64,000 nucleotides of DNA from Flavobacterium celericrescens (GCF_011392075.1 NZ_JAAJBV010000003.1:62001-126000), one strand, 5' to 3'. Positions 43,995 to 53,631 are shown, counted from the first letter of the stretch. Numbers and translations are program-made. The notes: a model not told the origin generated them from the letters alone.

Positions 43995-44918
43995 ATGTCG
44001 ATTAAAACCTTATTACACAAGCCTGCCCTTACCCATGAAAAGTCATTAAAAACTTTGGTGGAAAACCGCACCATATTCTCGTTAGACCACTGCGAATTAA
44101 ACATTTTTGAGACCTATCAAAAATCAGATTTAGTTCCTTTAAAGTTTAATGATTTGGTTGTAACCAGCATGTTACGAGGAAAAAAAGTCATGCATTTGTT
44201 TGAAGACCCAAGTTTTGAATACCTTCCGGGCGAAACCGTAATTGTGCCGTCGAATGCCGAAATGAAAATTGATTTTCCTGAAGCTTCAAAAGACAATCCT
44301 ACACAGTGTATTGCTTTGGCAATTGACAATAATATCATTACCAATACATTGGATTTTCTTAATGAAAAATACCCAAAAGAAGGCAAAAGTAACTTGTGGA
44401 AATTGGATCACGAAAACTATTTCTTTTACAACAACGTTGAATTGGCAGGCACCATAAACAAGCTGATTAAAGAATGTATGGGAAATTCCATTACCAAAGA
44501 CGCTATTGCGGATTTAACCCTACAAGAGTTAATCATTAGAATCATTCAAACGCAGACCACCAAGCGTTTTGAGAGCGATAAATACATTGACAGCAACAGT
44601 CCGATTACACCTGCTATTGCATTTATCAAAAGTAACATTAGAGAAAACATCAATCTCAAAGAATTGAGCGACAAAGCTTGTATGAGTACGACTTCTTTTT
44701 ACCGCTATTTCAAACGAGAATTAGGCATGAGCCCTATAGAGTTTATCTTGAATGAAAAAATAAAATACGCCAAAAAACTACTAAGCAATCCCAACATCAA
44801 CGTGTCCGAAGTATCCTATGCCACTGGCTTTGAAGATTGCAATTACTTCATCCGATTGTTCAAAAAATACGAAGGTGTTACACCAAAGCAGTATCAGTTG
44901 ATGAATTATAATGGGTAA
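43995..44918 (+). CDS. AraC family transcriptional regulator
   Basis: The start was placed at ATG 43995 (MSIKTLLHKPALTHEKSLKT), 307 aa; the extra upstream frame is repeat DNA. An AraC N-terminal type domain (about 15-190) precedes a double HTH (about 210-305): LKELSDKACMSTTSFYRYFK, then SEVSYATGFEDCNYFIRLFK. It converges with the DUF779/aldehyde dehydrogenase genes and is likely their regulator, as in other DUF779 loci. A pair of 21-bp-spaced direct repeats upstream of the dehydrogenase fits an AraC site. Confidence 0.9.
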   Translation: MSIKTLLHKPALTHEKSLKTLVENRTIFSLDHCELNIFETYQKSDLVPLKFNDLVVTSMLRGKKVMHLFEDPSFEYLPGETVIVPSNAEMKIDFPEASKDNPTQCIALAIDNNIITNTLDFLNEKYPKEGKSNLWKLDHENYFFYNNVELAGTINKLIKECMGNSITKDAIADLTLQELIIRIIQTQTTKRFESDKYIDSNSPITPAIAFIKSNIRENINLKELSDKACMSTTSFYRYFKRELGMSPIEFILNEKIKYAKKLLSNPNINVSEVSYATGFEDCNYFIRLFKKYEGVTPKQYQLMNYNG

Positions 44919-44966
44919 AAGAGTGATTAGTAAAGAGTGATTAGTAAAGAGTGATTAGTAAAGAGT
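44919..44966. repeat. Short tandem repeat AGAGTGATTAGTAA
   Basis: Three to four units of period 14 between the AraC stop and the DUF779 stop. A related AAGAGTGATTAG piece lies after pheT at 49933. Confidence 0.8.
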
Positions 44967-44967
44967 A

Positions 44968-45348
44968 TTACTCATTCAACTTAATTTCTTCTAGGTTTTG
45001 AGCTTCTTCTTCGGTAAATAATCTGTAATTTACTTTGAATGTTTTTCCGTAAGGGGTTTCTAATGAAAAACCGCCTGCTCCTATGCCATCGGTTACATCT
45101 AACGTAAAATGGGCATGTTTCCAATATTCAAATAGATCTTTGTCTACCCAAAACTCAAATCCTTTTATCGCTCCGATACATACATCGCCGTAGCGTAAAT
45201 AAAACCCACCTTTTTCAAAACATTGGGGTTGGGTTCCCTCACAACACCCACCCGCTTGATACAACATCAAATCGCCAAACTTTTCGGCTAGCATGTCCAA
45301 TAAATCCAATGCCTGCTGTGTGGCATCTAATCGTTTTACTTTTTCCAT
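44968..45348 (-). CDS. DUF779 domain-containing protein
   Basis: This 126-aa protein contains the Cys-rich YQAGGCCEGTQPQCFEKG motif and GAGGFSLETPYGKTF, both typical of DUF779. The family is repeatedly found beside aldehyde or alcohol dehydrogenases, as here, but has no proven activity; the Cys residues may bind metal. It lies downstream of the aldehyde dehydrogenase gene on the same strand, separated by repeats and a hairpin, so cotranscription is uncertain. Confidence 0.88.
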   Translation of the reverse strand: MEKVKRLDATQQALDLLDMLAEKFGDLMLYQAGGCCEGTQPQCFEKGGFYLRYGDVCIGAIKGFEFWVDKDLFEYWKHAHFTLDVTDGIGAGGFSLETPYGKTFKVNYRLFTEEEAQNLEEIKLNE

Positions 45349-45369
45349 ATTTTAAATTTAAACAATAAA

Positions 45370-45568
45370 CACAACAACACATTCATTAAAGATTATAAAA
45401 ATTCCTAAAATTTCTCAAATCCGTGTTCCTAAAAATAAAAATCCGTCACCACCACCGCTTTGCGTAAACAAACCCGTATCATCCGCGTGCTAAGTAAACG
45501 TGTTCCAAAAAATGAAAATCCGCTACCACCAGCGCTTTGCACAGCAAACCCGTTTCATCCGCGTGCTA
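45370..45568. repeat. Two partial copies of the CATCCGCGTGCTAA repeat
   Basis: Unit 1 has AATCCGTGTTCC, CACCGCTTTGCGTAAACAAA and CCCGTATCATCCGCGTGCTA. Unit 2 has CGTGTTCCAAAAAATG, CAGCGCTTTGCACAGCAAAC and CCGTTTCATCCGCGTGCTAA. Same orientation as those at 30440 and 43600. Confidence 0.85.
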
Positions 45569-45597
45569 AAAAAACAAACCCAGCATTACACTGGGTT
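45569..45597 (-). terminator. Terminator after aldehyde dehydrogenase gene
   Basis: On the minus strand AACCCAG and CTGGGTT pair around a 7-nt loop and run into a TTTGTTTTTTT stretch. It lies just after the dehydrogenase stop at 45611. Confidence 0.75.
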
Positions 45598-45610
45598 CAT
45601 CAATCATCTA

Positions 45611-47116
45611 CTAAAAGAAACCTAATTTGTTTTTGTTGTAAGAAATCAACATGTTTTTGGTTTGACGGTAATGGTCTAACATCATTTTATGGTTTTCTCT
45701 ACCTATACCCGATTGTTTGTATCCTCCAAATGGCGCACCCGCTGGATAGGCATGGTATTGATTTACCCAAACACGACCTGCTTGAATTGCTCTAGGTACT
45801 TGGTATAATTCGTGAGCGTCACGTGTCCACACACCTGCTCCTAACCCATACATCGTATCGTTTGCGATTTCGATAGCTTCTTCAGTGGTTTTGAAAGTCG
45901 TTACAGCCAATACCGGTCCAAAGATTTCTTCTTGGAAAATACGCATTTTATTATGTCCTTTAAACAATGTTGGTTGGATATAATAACCACCCTCTAAGTC
46001 ACCACCTAAATGATTTACATCACCACCACATAATAATTCAGCTCCTTCTTCTTTTCCTAATTTGATGTACGAAAGAATTTTGTCTTTTTGAATTTGAGAA
46101 GCTTGAGCTCCCATCATTACGGTTGGGTCTAATGGGTTCCCCATTTTAATAGCATTAACACGAGCCAATACTTTTTCTATAAAACGATCGTAAATAGATT
46201 CGTGGATTAACAATCTAGACGGACACGTACAAACTTCTCCTTGATTTAGGGCAAAAAGAGCGACACCTTCCAATGCTTTGTCTAAGAATTCATCATCAGC
46301 ATCCATTACAGATGGAAAGAAAATATTTGGTGATTTACCTCCTAATTCTAACGTTACTGGGATAATATTTTCGGTTGCATATTGCATTACCATTCTACCT
46401 GTAGCTGTTGAACCTGTAAACGCTGCTTTAGCTACTTTAGGATTCGTTACTAAAGTTCTTCCTAATTCTGCACCAAATCCGTTTACAACATTCACTACCC
46501 CTGCTGGAATTAAATCCCCAATGATTTCCATTAAAACCATAATTGAAATTGGAGTACTCTCTGCTGGTTTTAATACCACACAGTTTCCTGCTGCAAGCGC
46601 TGGAGCTAATTTCCATACCGCCATTAAGATTGGGAAGTTCCAAGGAATAATTTGTGCAATCACTCCAATTGGTTCGTGCATGATGATAGAAACTGTATCT
46701 TTATCTAATTCAGTAATCGAACCTTCTTCAGCACGAATTACACTTGCAAAATATCTAAAATGGTCAATAGCCAATGGAATATCTGCAGCCATCGTTTCAC
46801 GAATTGCCTTTCCATTATCCATTGTTTCAACTGCCGCAATGTGAGCTAAGTTTGCCTCTATACGATCTGCAATTTTATTCAACATAATACTACGTTCAGT
46901 AGCCGATGTTTGACTAAAGCTTTTGAACGCTTCATCTGCTGCATTTACAGCCATTTCAATATCCATTTTAGCAGAATGTGCTGCCTTAGCCATTAATTTA
47001 CCATCTACAGGAGAAAGCACTTCAAAATATTGCCCCGTTGAAGGCGCAGTCCACTTTCCGTTGATGTAATTATCATACTTCTCTTTTAATTGAGGTCTTT
47101 GAACTAAATTACTCAT
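45611..47116 (-). CDS. NAD-dependent aldehyde dehydrogenase
   Basis: This 501-aa class I/II aldehyde dehydrogenase has the oxyanion segment [15 protein letters not shown] (156-170), FTGSTATGR (233-241) for NAD binding, general base E257 in [10 protein letters not shown], and nucleophile C296 in [11 protein letters not shown]. The CTCPSR variant resembles ExaC/AldB-type acetaldehyde dehydrogenases. It oxidises aldehydes to acids in the cytoplasm. The DUF779 and AraC neighbours fit an alcohol or aldehyde response locus. Substrate not determined. Confidence 0.93.
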   Translation of the reverse strand: MSNLVQRPQLKEKYDNYINGKWTAPSTGQYFEVLSPVDGKLMAKAAHSAKMDIEMAVNAADEAFKSFSQTSATERSIMLNKIADRIEANLAHIAAVETMDNGKAIRETMAADIPLAIDHFRYFASVIRAEEGSITELDKDTVSIIMHEPIGVIAQIIPWNFPILMAVWKLAPALAAGNCVVLKPAESTPISIMVLMEIIGDLIPAGVVNVVNGFGAELGRTLVTNPKVAKAAFTGSTATGRMVMQYATENIIPVTLELGGKSPNIFFPSVMDADDEFLDKALEGVALFALNQGEVCTCPSRLLIHESIYDRFIEKVLARVNAIKMGNPLDPTVMMGAQASQIQKDKILSYIKLGKEEGAELLCGGDVNHLGGDLEGGYYIQPTLFKGHNKMRIFQEEIFGPVLAVTTFKTTEEAIEIANDTMYGLGAGVWTRDAHELYQVPRAIQAGRVWVNQYHAYPAGAPFGGYKQSGIGRENHKMMLDHYRQTKNMLISYNKNKLGFF

Positions 47117-47169
47117 AATTTTAAATGTTTAGGTTTGTTATTCAAAAGTAGCTTCAATATCAATCTTAA

Positions 47170-47198
47170 AATAGCACTTTTTTTGCATTTAATAGCAC
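47170..47198. promoter_or_regulatory. Candidate AraC-type operator (two AATAGCAC half-sites 21 bp apart)
   Basis: AATAGCAC occurs at 47170-47177 and 47191-47198, start to start 21 bp, i.e. two helical turns. They lie 54-82 bp upstream of the aldehyde dehydrogenase start. AraC-family proteins use direct repeats with this spacing. The link to the regulator at 43995 is inference. Confidence 0.45.
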
Positions 47199-47274
47199 AA
47201 AATTGATAGTACCAAAATTTTATAAGCAAAAAATTATATAAATAATAATTTAATGCTTAATTATTTGTTGGATT

Positions 47275-47410
47275 GGTAAAGAAGAGAAAAGAGAAAAGAA
47301 AAAAGAGAAAAGAACACTGATTACTGAACACTGAACACTGATTACTGATTACTGAACACCGAACACTGATTACTGAACACTGATTACTGAACACTGAACA
47401 CTAATACTAA
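47275..47410. repeat. ACTGAACACTGATTACTG tandem repeat tract
   Basis: An AAGAGAAAAGAGAAAAGA run is followed by mixed units ACTGAACACTGA, TTACTGAACACTGA and TTACTGATTACTGA. Imperfect period, slippage-like. It fills most of the gap 47117-47494 together with the operator and the pheT promoter region. Confidence 0.85.
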
Positions 47411-47462
47411 CAACTTGTTCAAAAATTCTAAATTCTAATTTCTAAATTCTAATTTTATGAAG

Positions 47463-47470
47463 TATCTTTG
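47463..47470 (+). promoter_or_regulatory. Candidate -7 element of the pheT promoter
   Basis: TATCTTTG matches the Bacteroidetes -7 consensus TAnnTTTG and lies 24 nt before the pheT ATG. No clear -33 TTTG was seen at the usual distance. Confidence 0.4.
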
Positions 47471-47494
47471 CTTTTTTTAAAATTCGATACAAAA

Positions 47495-49924
47495 ATGCGT
47501 ATATCTTACAATTGGTTAAAACAATTTATAAAAACGGAATTAAAATCTGAAGAAATTGCTGATATTCTAACCGACTTAGGTTTAGAAGTTGAGGGTGTTG
47601 ATGCCTTTGAAAGTTTAAAAGGAGGATTACAAGGTGTGGTGGTTGGACAAGTTCTAAGTTGTGAAAAACATCCAGATGCCGATAAATTAAAAATAACTAC
47701 TGTTGATTTAGGCGATGGTAATGCGCCTGTTCAAATTGTTTGTGGCGCTCCAAATGTGGCTGCTGGTCAAAAAGTACCTGTGGCTACTATTGGCACAAAA
47801 TTATATGATAAAGAAGGTAACGCATTCGAAATTAAAAAAGGAAAAATTCGCGGTCAAGAAAGCCACGGAATGATATGTGCAGAAGACGAATTAGGCTTAG
47901 GCGAAAGTCATGACGGGATTATGATATTAGCAGAAGATTTAAAAGTAGGTACACCTGCTTCAAAAGTATTCAATATTGAATGTGATGAAGTATTTGAAAT
48001 TGGTTTAACGCCTAACCGCGCCGACGCTATGTCACACATGGGAGTAGCGCGCGACTTACGTGCAGGTTTATCACAAAAAGGAACAATTTCTGAATTAATA
48101 ACCCCATCGGTAAGTAAATTCAAAGTAGAAAAGCGCATTTTAAAAATCGATGTTAAGGTTGAAAATGAAAAACTAGCTCCTAGATATTGTGGGGTAACTA
48201 TTTCTGGTATTACTGTAAAACCTTCACCAAGCTGGTTACAAAACCGATTAAAAGCCATTGGATTAACGCCAAAAAACAATGTGGTGGATGTTACTAATTA
48301 TGTATTGCATGAATTAGGTCAACCCTTACACGCTTTTGATGCAGCACAAATAAAAGGGAATAAAGTAATTGTAAAAACTGTTGCCGCTGGCACAAAATTC
48401 ACTACCCTAGACGATGTTGAACGCACACTACACGAAGAAGATTTGATGATTTGTGATGAAAGCGGTCCGATGTGTATTGCAGGTGTTTTTGGTGGAAAAA
48501 CTTCAGGTGTTTCAGAAAGCACACAAGCTATCTTTTTAGAAAGTGCTTACTTTAATCCCGTGTCAGTTAGAAAAACAGCGAAAAGACATACCTTGAGTAC
48601 TGATGCATCATTCCGTTTTGAAAGAGGAATTGACCCAACCATTACAGAATATGCTTTAAAACGTGCAGCAGTACTTATACAAGAAGTTGCTGGCGGTGAA
48701 ATCACTTCAGATATAATAGATATTTATCCTAAAAAGATTGAAGATTTTAGCGTTTTCATCCATTTCAATAAAGTAAATAGAATTATTGGTGAAGAAATCA
48801 AACCAGAAACTATTAAAAAAATATTGGCTTCGTTAGATATTAAGGTAATCTCTATTTCTGATGCTGGTTTAGGATTAATCATTCCGTCGTATCGTGTGGA
48901 TGTTACAAGAGAAATTGATGTTATTGAAGAAATACTACGCGTGTATGGATACAACAATGTGAAAATTCCAGCAAAATTAAATGCTACGATTTCAAACGCA
49001 TTACGCACAGAAGAATTCAATGTACAAAATATTATTGCAGATCAGTTGTGCTCATTAGGCTTTAATGAAATGATGGCCAATTCATTAACAACACCAGATT
49101 ACGTTAAATTATCCGAAAAATTAAAAGCGGAGTTTAATGTTTTAATGTTGAATCCGTTGAGCAATGATTTATCAGCCATGCGCCAGTCGTTATTGTTTTC
49201 GGCATTAGAAGCCGTTTCTTTCAACATCAACAGAAAAAGAAGTGATTTGAAATTCTTTGAATTTGGGAAAACTTACCACAAATTACCAGCTTCTTATGAT
49301 GAAGAAAAACATTTGACTTTGACTGCAACAGGAAATAGATACACTGAAACATGGACTAAACCACAAGAGAAATCTGATTTCTTCTGGTTTAAAGGGTATG
49401 TTATGAGTGTTTTAACCCGTTTAGGATTAGACAAAAAGATAACTGCATTGCCTTTTGAAAATGATGTTTTTGCAGAAGGATTGGCATTAGCCGTTGGTAA
49501 AGAAATCATTGTGGAATTTGGTACCGTAAAGAAATCTATTTTAAAACACTTTGACATCAAACAAGAAGTATTGTATGCTGATTTTAACTGGGGGAAAATT
49601 CAAAAATATGTATCCAACAAAATCAAGTTTACCGATATTCCAAAATACCCAGAAGTAAGACGTGATTTTGCATTGTTAGTTGATGAAAATATACAATTTG
49701 AACAAATCTTCAACATCGCAAAACAAACTGAAAAAGGCTTACTAAAAGACGTGAATTTATTCGACGTATACCAAGGGAATAACTTGCCAGAAGGTAAGAA
49801 ATCATACGCCGTAAGTTTCATCTTACAAGACGATTCCAAAACACTAACCGACACTCAGATTGATAAAATCATGAGCAAGTTGCAAAGTAATTTTGAAAGT
49901 CAATTAGGCGCGAGCTTGAGATAG
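47495..49924 (+). CDS. pheT: Phenylalanine--tRNA ligase beta subunit
   Basis: The start is ATG 47495 (MRISYNWLKQFIKTEL), 809 aa; the nine extra upstream codons are not part of the family. It has an EMAP/tRNA-binding OB fold (about 40-150, with GQVLSCEKHPDADKLKITTV), the B3/4 editing domain (about 215-400), B5 (about 405-480), a catalytic-like core, and a C-terminal ferredoxin-fold anticodon-binding domain (KYPEVRRDFALLVD, about 705-800). The subunit pairs with PheS to charge tRNA-Phe; pheS is not in the window, so the two genes are unlinked here. Confidence 0.97.
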   Translation: MRISYNWLKQFIKTELKSEEIADILTDLGLEVEGVDAFESLKGGLQGVVVGQVLSCEKHPDADKLKITTVDLGDGNAPVQIVCGAPNVAAGQKVPVATIGTKLYDKEGNAFEIKKGKIRGQESHGMICAEDELGLGESHDGIMILAEDLKVGTPASKVFNIECDEVFEIGLTPNRADAMSHMGVARDLRAGLSQKGTISELITPSVSKFKVEKRILKIDVKVENEKLAPRYCGVTISGITVKPSPSWLQNRLKAIGLTPKNNVVDVTNYVLHELGQPLHAFDAAQIKGNKVIVKTVAAGTKFTTLDDVERTLHEEDLMICDESGPMCIAGVFGGKTSGVSESTQAIFLESAYFNPVSVRKTAKRHTLSTDASFRFERGIDPTITEYALKRAAVLIQEVAGGEITSDIIDIYPKKIEDFSVFIHFNKVNRIIGEEIKPETIKKILASLDIKVISISDAGLGLIIPSYRVDVTREIDVIEEILRVYGYNNVKIPAKLNATISNALRTEEFNVQNIIADQLCSLGFNEMMANSLTTPDYVKLSEKLKAEFNVLMLNPLSNDLSAMRQSLLFSALEAVSFNINRKRSDLKFFEFGKTYHKLPASYDEEKHLTLTATGNRYTETWTKPQEKSDFFWFKGYVMSVLTRLGLDKKITALPFENDVFAEGLALAVGKEIIVEFGTVKKSILKHFDIKQEVLYADFNWGKIQKYVSNKIKFTDIPKYPEVRRDFALLVDENIQFEQIFNIAKQTEKGLLKDVNLFDVYQGNNLPEGKKSYAVSFILQDDSKTLTDTQIDKIMSKLQSNFESQLGASLR

Positions 49925-49970
49925 TGGTCAGTGAAGAGTGATTAGGCTGAATTAGTTGCTACATCAAAAT

Positions 49971-50008
49971 AAAAAAACTCCCGACTCATTTGATTCGGGA
50001 GTTTTTTT
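49971..50008 (+). terminator. Terminator after pheT
   Basis: AAAAAAACTCCCGA (49971-49984) and TCGGGAGTTTTTTT (49995-50008) are exact complements with a 10-nt loop. It works in both directions. Confidence 0.9.
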
Positions 50009-50045
50009 ATTACAAAATTTCCTCAAAATTCACTATTTTTACGCC

Positions 50046-50804
50046 ATGATAAAAGTCGTTTTAATTGGTTCTGGAAATGTGGCACAGCACTTAATTCAGG
50101 TGTTGTTACAGGCTAAAGATGTGGATTTGGTGCAAGCGTTTGCGCGTACACCAAATCATTTGTCGCATTTGCTTCCAGAAACTAAAATTACCGCTGATTA
50201 TCAAAAAATTACGGAAGCTGATTTGTATATCATTTCGGTTTCGGATAATGCTATTGCGGAAGTTTCTTCGCAATTGCCTTTTGAAAATCGTTTGGTAGTA
50301 CATACTTCGGGTTCGTCTGCCCTATCCGTTTTGAATGATAAAAACAGAAAAGGTGTTTTTTATCCGTTGCAAACATTTTCCAAAGGCAAAGAAATCGACT
50401 TCGCTCCTATTCCTATTTGTTTGGAAGCAGAAAATGAAACCGATTACCTACTTTTAGAAAAATTAGGGAATTGTATTAGTCAAAAAGTTGTGCGCATCAA
50501 CTCAGAACAGCGTAAAAGCTTGCACGTAGCTGCGGTTTTTGTTTGTAATTTTGTGAATCATTTGTACCAAATTGGGAATGAAATTTGCGAAGAAAATAAT
50601 GTTCCGTTTGAAGTATTGCATCCTTTAATTCAGGAAACAGCACACAAAATAATGGAACTTTCGCCCAAAGAAGCGCAAACAGGTCCTGCCTTACGAAACG
50701 ATACCAAAACCATTGTAAAACATTTAGATTTCTTAGAAAATCCAAAATATAAAGAACTATATCAATTACTTACACAATCCATACAAAATGTCAAAAAGTT
50801 ATAA
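50046..50804 (+). CDS. DUF2520 / Rossmann-like NAD(P)-binding protein
   Basis: The start is ATG 50046 (MIKVVLIGSGNVAQHLIQVL), 252 aa; the longer frame reads through the terminator and is not credible. An N-terminal Rossmann fold with GSGNVA (F420-dependent NADP oxidoreductase-like) and HTSGSSALSVL (about 85-95) precedes a helical DUF2520 domain with HVAAVFVCNFVNHLYQIG and the TGPALRNDTKTI end. Enzyme activity is not established. It overlaps the phosphatase gene start by 17 nt, indicating an operon 50046-53571. Confidence 0.85.
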   Translation: MIKVVLIGSGNVAQHLIQVLLQAKDVDLVQAFARTPNHLSHLLPETKITADYQKITEADLYIISVSDNAIAEVSSQLPFENRLVVHTSGSSALSVLNDKNRKGVFYPLQTFSKGKEIDFAPIPICLEAENETDYLLLEKLGNCISQKVVRINSEQRKSLHVAAVFVCNFVNHLYQIGNEICEENNVPFEVLHPLIQETAHKIMELSPKEAQTGPALRNDTKTIVKHLDFLENPKYKELYQLLTQSIQNVKKL

Positions 50805-51315
50805 AGAGCTCATGAACCAAATCACCACTTTCGTCTTTGATGTAGATGGAGTGTTAACAGACGGAACCATTCACGTAACCCCAACTGGCGAAATGCTTCG
50901 CAATATGAATATCCGAGATGGTTATGCGATGAAAGCCGCTGTAGAAAATGGATACACCGTATGTATTATTTCTGGCGGAAGTAACGAAGGTGTGTTTTTG
51001 CGTTTACGAAATTTAGGCATTACCGATATTCATTTAGGTGTTTCAGACAAAGTTGAAACCTTTAAAGAATTCACCGATATTTACAATATTAAACCCGAAA
51101 ACGTGTTATATATGGGAGATGATATTCCTGATTATCACGTAATGAAATTGGTAGGGTTACCTACATGTCCACAAAACGCTGTGCCTGAAATCAAAGGACT
51201 TTCCAAATACATTTCGCACATAGAAGGCGGAAAAGGTGCCGTTAGAGATGTAATTGAACAAGTAATGAAAGTACAAGGCAAATGGATGGAACATTTTGAT
51301 GCGAAATTTGATTAA
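50788..51315 (+). CDS. KdsC-like HAD phosphatase (3-deoxy-D-manno-octulosonate 8-phosphate phosphatase)
   Basis: This 175-aa HAD family member has TTFVFDVDGVLTDGTI (D18, D20), ISGGSNEGV for motif II, and VLYMGDDIPDYHVMKLVGLP for motif IV. That is the KdsC/YrbI pattern of small tetrameric cap-less phosphatases. Known role: removes phosphate from KDO-8-P in lipopolysaccharide synthesis. Relatives can act on other sugar phosphates. It overlaps the DUF2520 gene by 17 nt. Confidence 0.88.
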   Translation: MSKSYKELMNQITTFVFDVDGVLTDGTIHVTPTGEMLRNMNIRDGYAMKAAVENGYTVCIISGGSNEGVFLRLRNLGITDIHLGVSDKVETFKEFTDIYNIKPENVLYMGDDIPDYHVMKLVGLPTCPQNAVPEIKGLSKYISHIEGGKGAVRDVIEQVMKVQGKWMEHFDAKFD

Positions 51316-51329
51316 AAGTTGATTTTAAC

Positions 51330-51540
51330 GCAATGAACACAAAGACTTTTCGTAAAGGACGCAAAAAAATTGTGATTGACATTGTGTGACTTTGAGCTAA
51401 ATAATGAACCATATAAGTCATATGAGTAAAATTTAAGTTATGTTTTACTTCAATTAAAGTTCATAAAAGATTATAAAAAATTTATTCAATCAGCGTTCCA
51501 AAAAACCCGAAACCTGAAACCTGAAACCTGAAACAAAGAA
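51330..51540. repeat. Mixed repeats before the prenyltransferase gene
   Basis: CGCAATGAACACAAAGACTT, ACCATATAAGTCATATGAGT, AAGATTATAAAAAATTTATT and tandem GAAACCTGAAACCTGAAAC (51511-51535). These are degenerate members of the families at 30440 and 60300. No gene seen in 51316-51547. Confidence 0.7.
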
Positions 51541-51547
51541 AACAAAA

Positions 51548-52465
51548 ATGAAATACCTAAAACTAATTCGATTCCAAAACCTACTGATGCTTGCTTTCAT
51601 GCAATTGGTTTTCCGTTATTTATTCTTAGCAAATTCTTATGTAGACATGGCGCTAACCGATTTAAATTATATTTTATTGGTGCTCTCAACTGTTTGTATT
51701 GCGGCTGGTGGTTATGTCATCAACAACATTATGGACCAAGACACTGATGAAATTGCGAAACCTCAAAATCGTGTAGTAGGCGTTTCTATTTCGGAAACCG
51801 TGGCTTATAATTGGTACATTGGCTTAACCATTGTTGGTGTTGGAATTGGGTTTTATTTATCCAATGTGATTTATAAACCAACCTTTGCTTCTATGTTTAT
51901 TTTAGTCGCTACCCTATTATATGTATATGCTACTAATTTGAAACAAATTCCGCTTTTAGGAAATGTAATCGTAGCATTTTTACTATCGGTAAGCATCTTA
52001 ATTATTGCGCTATTTGATATATTCCCAGCTACTGATATGGACAACAAAATCAGAATGGGTGAAGCATTTAATATTTTGGTTGATTATGCTATTTTTGCTT
52101 TTATCATCAACTTGATTAGAGAATTGGTTAAAGATTTAGAAGATATGGATGGAGATAGTGCAACAGGTATCAATACCCTACCCATTGCAATAGGAATCAA
52201 CAAAACCAAAATTCTTGTAGGCATTTTAACAGTAACCGCTATTGCTCTTTTGGTATACTACATTAAAGTACACCTTTTTGATTTAAATTATGTATTGTAT
52301 TATGGTTTGGTTTTCATTGTAGGACCACTTATTTTTCTTGGCGTTAAACTAATTCAAGCCCAGGATAAAAAAGAATACCACTTTTTAAGTACGCTATTAA
52401 AAATTGTGCTATTCTTTGGCATACTATCTGTTGCTGTAATTGTATTAAATTTAAAATATGCTTAA
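51548..52465 (+). CDS. UbiA family prenyltransferase (geranylgeranylglycerol-phosphate transferase-like)
   Basis: This 305-aa protein has about nine membrane helices. The two Asp motifs are NNIMDQDTDEIAKPQNR (first, N-x3-D-x3-D) and RELVKDLEDMDGDSATG (second). UbiA enzymes move a prenyl chain to an acceptor inside the membrane. The closest named type in Flavobacteriaceae is geranylgeranylglycerol-phosphate geranylgeranyltransferase; menaquinone MenA is less likely because the motif context differs. It is followed by Maf with an 8-nt overlap. Confidence 0.82.
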   Translation: MKYLKLIRFQNLLMLAFMQLVFRYLFLANSYVDMALTDLNYILLVLSTVCIAAGGYVINNIMDQDTDEIAKPQNRVVGVSISETVAYNWYIGLTIVGVGIGFYLSNVIYKPTFASMFILVATLLYVYATNLKQIPLLGNVIVAFLLSVSILIIALFDIFPATDMDNKIRMGEAFNILVDYAIFAFIINLIRELVKDLEDMDGDSATGINTLPIAIGINKTKILVGILTVTAIALLVYYIKVHLFDLNYVLYYGLVFIVGPLIFLGVKLIQAQDKKEYHFLSTLLKIVLFFGILSVAVIVLNLKYA

Positions 52466-53042
52466 TACCATATTACAACATAAAAACATTATCCTAGCTT
52501 CAGGTTCACCGAGAAGGCAACAGTTTTTTAAAGAAATGGATTTGGCTTTTTCTATTCAGTTAAAAGAAGTGGAAGAAATTTATCCCAATCATTTAAAAGC
52601 AGCAGAAATCACTAATTTTTTAGCTGAGTTAAAAGCCAATGCGTTTGAAAATGAATTAAAGGAAAACGATATCCTAATTACCAGCGACACTATCGTTTGG
52701 TTGGATGGAAAAGCTTTGGGTAAGCCTAAAGATTATGATGATGCTTTCAAAATGTTGCAAGAGCTAGGCGGTCAAACCCATGAAGTTATTACTTCGGTTT
52801 GTATAAAAACATCAACCAAAACCGAAACATTTCATTGTGTGACAAAAGTAACCTTTGCTACCCTAGCAGAGGAGCATATTCGTTATTATCTAGACCAATA
52901 CAAACCATTTGATAAAGCAGGTAGTTATGGTATTCAAGATTGGATTGGTTTAATTGGAATTGAAAAAATAGAAGGTTCCTATACCAATGTTGTTGGTTTG
53001 CCCACAGAAATGTTATTTCAAAAATTAATGCATTATGTTTAA
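52458..53042 (+). CDS. maf: Maf family nucleotide pyrophosphatase
   Basis: This 194-aa protein has the Maf motifs IILASGSPRRQQFF (14-27), ITSDTIVWLDGKALGKPKD (about 73-91) and KAGSYGIQDWIG (about 155-166). Maf proteins hydrolyse non-canonical NTPs such as dTTP/UTP or m5U/pseudo-U triphosphates and affect septation. It overlaps the prenyltransferase gene by 8 nt and the MscS gene by 8 nt, so these are cotranscribed. Confidence 0.93.
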   Translation: MLNTILQHKNIILASGSPRRQQFFKEMDLAFSIQLKEVEEIYPNHLKAAEITNFLAELKANAFENELKENDILITSDTIVWLDGKALGKPKDYDDAFKMLQELGGQTHEVITSVCIKTSTKTETFHCVTKVTFATLAEEHIRYYLDQYKPFDKAGSYGIQDWIGLIGIEKIEGSYTNVVGLPTEMLFQKLMHYV

Positions 53043-53571
53043 ACTAATCGAAAATCCCTATTTACATGAAGAGATTGCCACATTGTTGGTCGTTTTTTTA
53101 TACATTATTTTTAGAGTAGTAAGCAGTAAGATTGTTCGTAAATATGCCAATTTGAATGAAATATTAGAGCACCGTACCAATCTGGTTATCAAATACATCA
53201 ACTTACTATTAGGGATTTTAGCACTTATATCCATTGTCATCATTTGGGGAGTAAAGAAAGATCAAATTTTACTGTTTATTTCATCTGTATTTGCCGTTGT
53301 TGGTGTGGCATCGTTTGCCCAATGGTCTATTTTGAGTAACATTACTGCTGGAATTATCATTTTCTTTTCTTATCCGTTTAAAATTGGAGATAAAATTAAA
53401 ATACACGACAAAGATTTTCCTGTAGAAGGAGAAATTGTTGATATCAAAGCCTTTTATGTAATTTTAAAATCTACAGATGGCGAAATGATAACCTATCCCA
53501 ACAATTTATTAATGCAGAAAGGAATTTCAGTAGTGTATAGAATCACTGAAGAAAAAGAATTTTTTGATTAA
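53035..53571 (+). CDS. Small MscS-type mechanosensitive channel protein
   Basis: This 178-aa protein has three hydrophobic segments (about 15-30, 55-73, 78-115), the last the pore-lining glycine/alanine helix of MscS (VVGVASFAQWSILSNITAGI). A beta domain follows (PFKIGDKIKIHDKDFPVEGE, ITYPNNLLMQKGI). It lacks the large C-terminal vestibule of E. coli MscS (286 aa), like many short Bacteroidetes members. It would release solutes on hypo-osmotic shock. Confidence 0.88.
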   Translation: MFKLIENPYLHEEIATLLVVFLYIIFRVVSSKIVRKYANLNEILEHRTNLVIKYINLLLGILALISIVIIWGVKKDQILLFISSVFAVVGVASFAQWSILSNITAGIIIFFSYPFKIGDKIKIHDKDFPVEGEIVDIKAFYVILKSTDGEMITYPNNLLMQKGISVVYRITEEKEFFD

Positions 53572-53592
53572 ATCAATTAATAAAATAGTGTT

Positions 53593-53624
53593 AAAAAGGA
53601 AGCAATTAAAACTTCCTTTTTTTT
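53593..53624 (+). terminator. Terminator after the mscS-like gene
   Basis: AAAAAGGAAG and CTTCCTTTTT pair around CAATTAAAA, followed by more T. It ends the operon 50046-53571. Confidence 0.85.
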
Positions 53625-53631
53625 ATTTCCT

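Noticed and set aside
46278..46844. 188-aa plus-strand open frame antisense to aldehyde dehydrogenase
   Set aside because: Shadow of a strongly conserved gene; low complexity composition.
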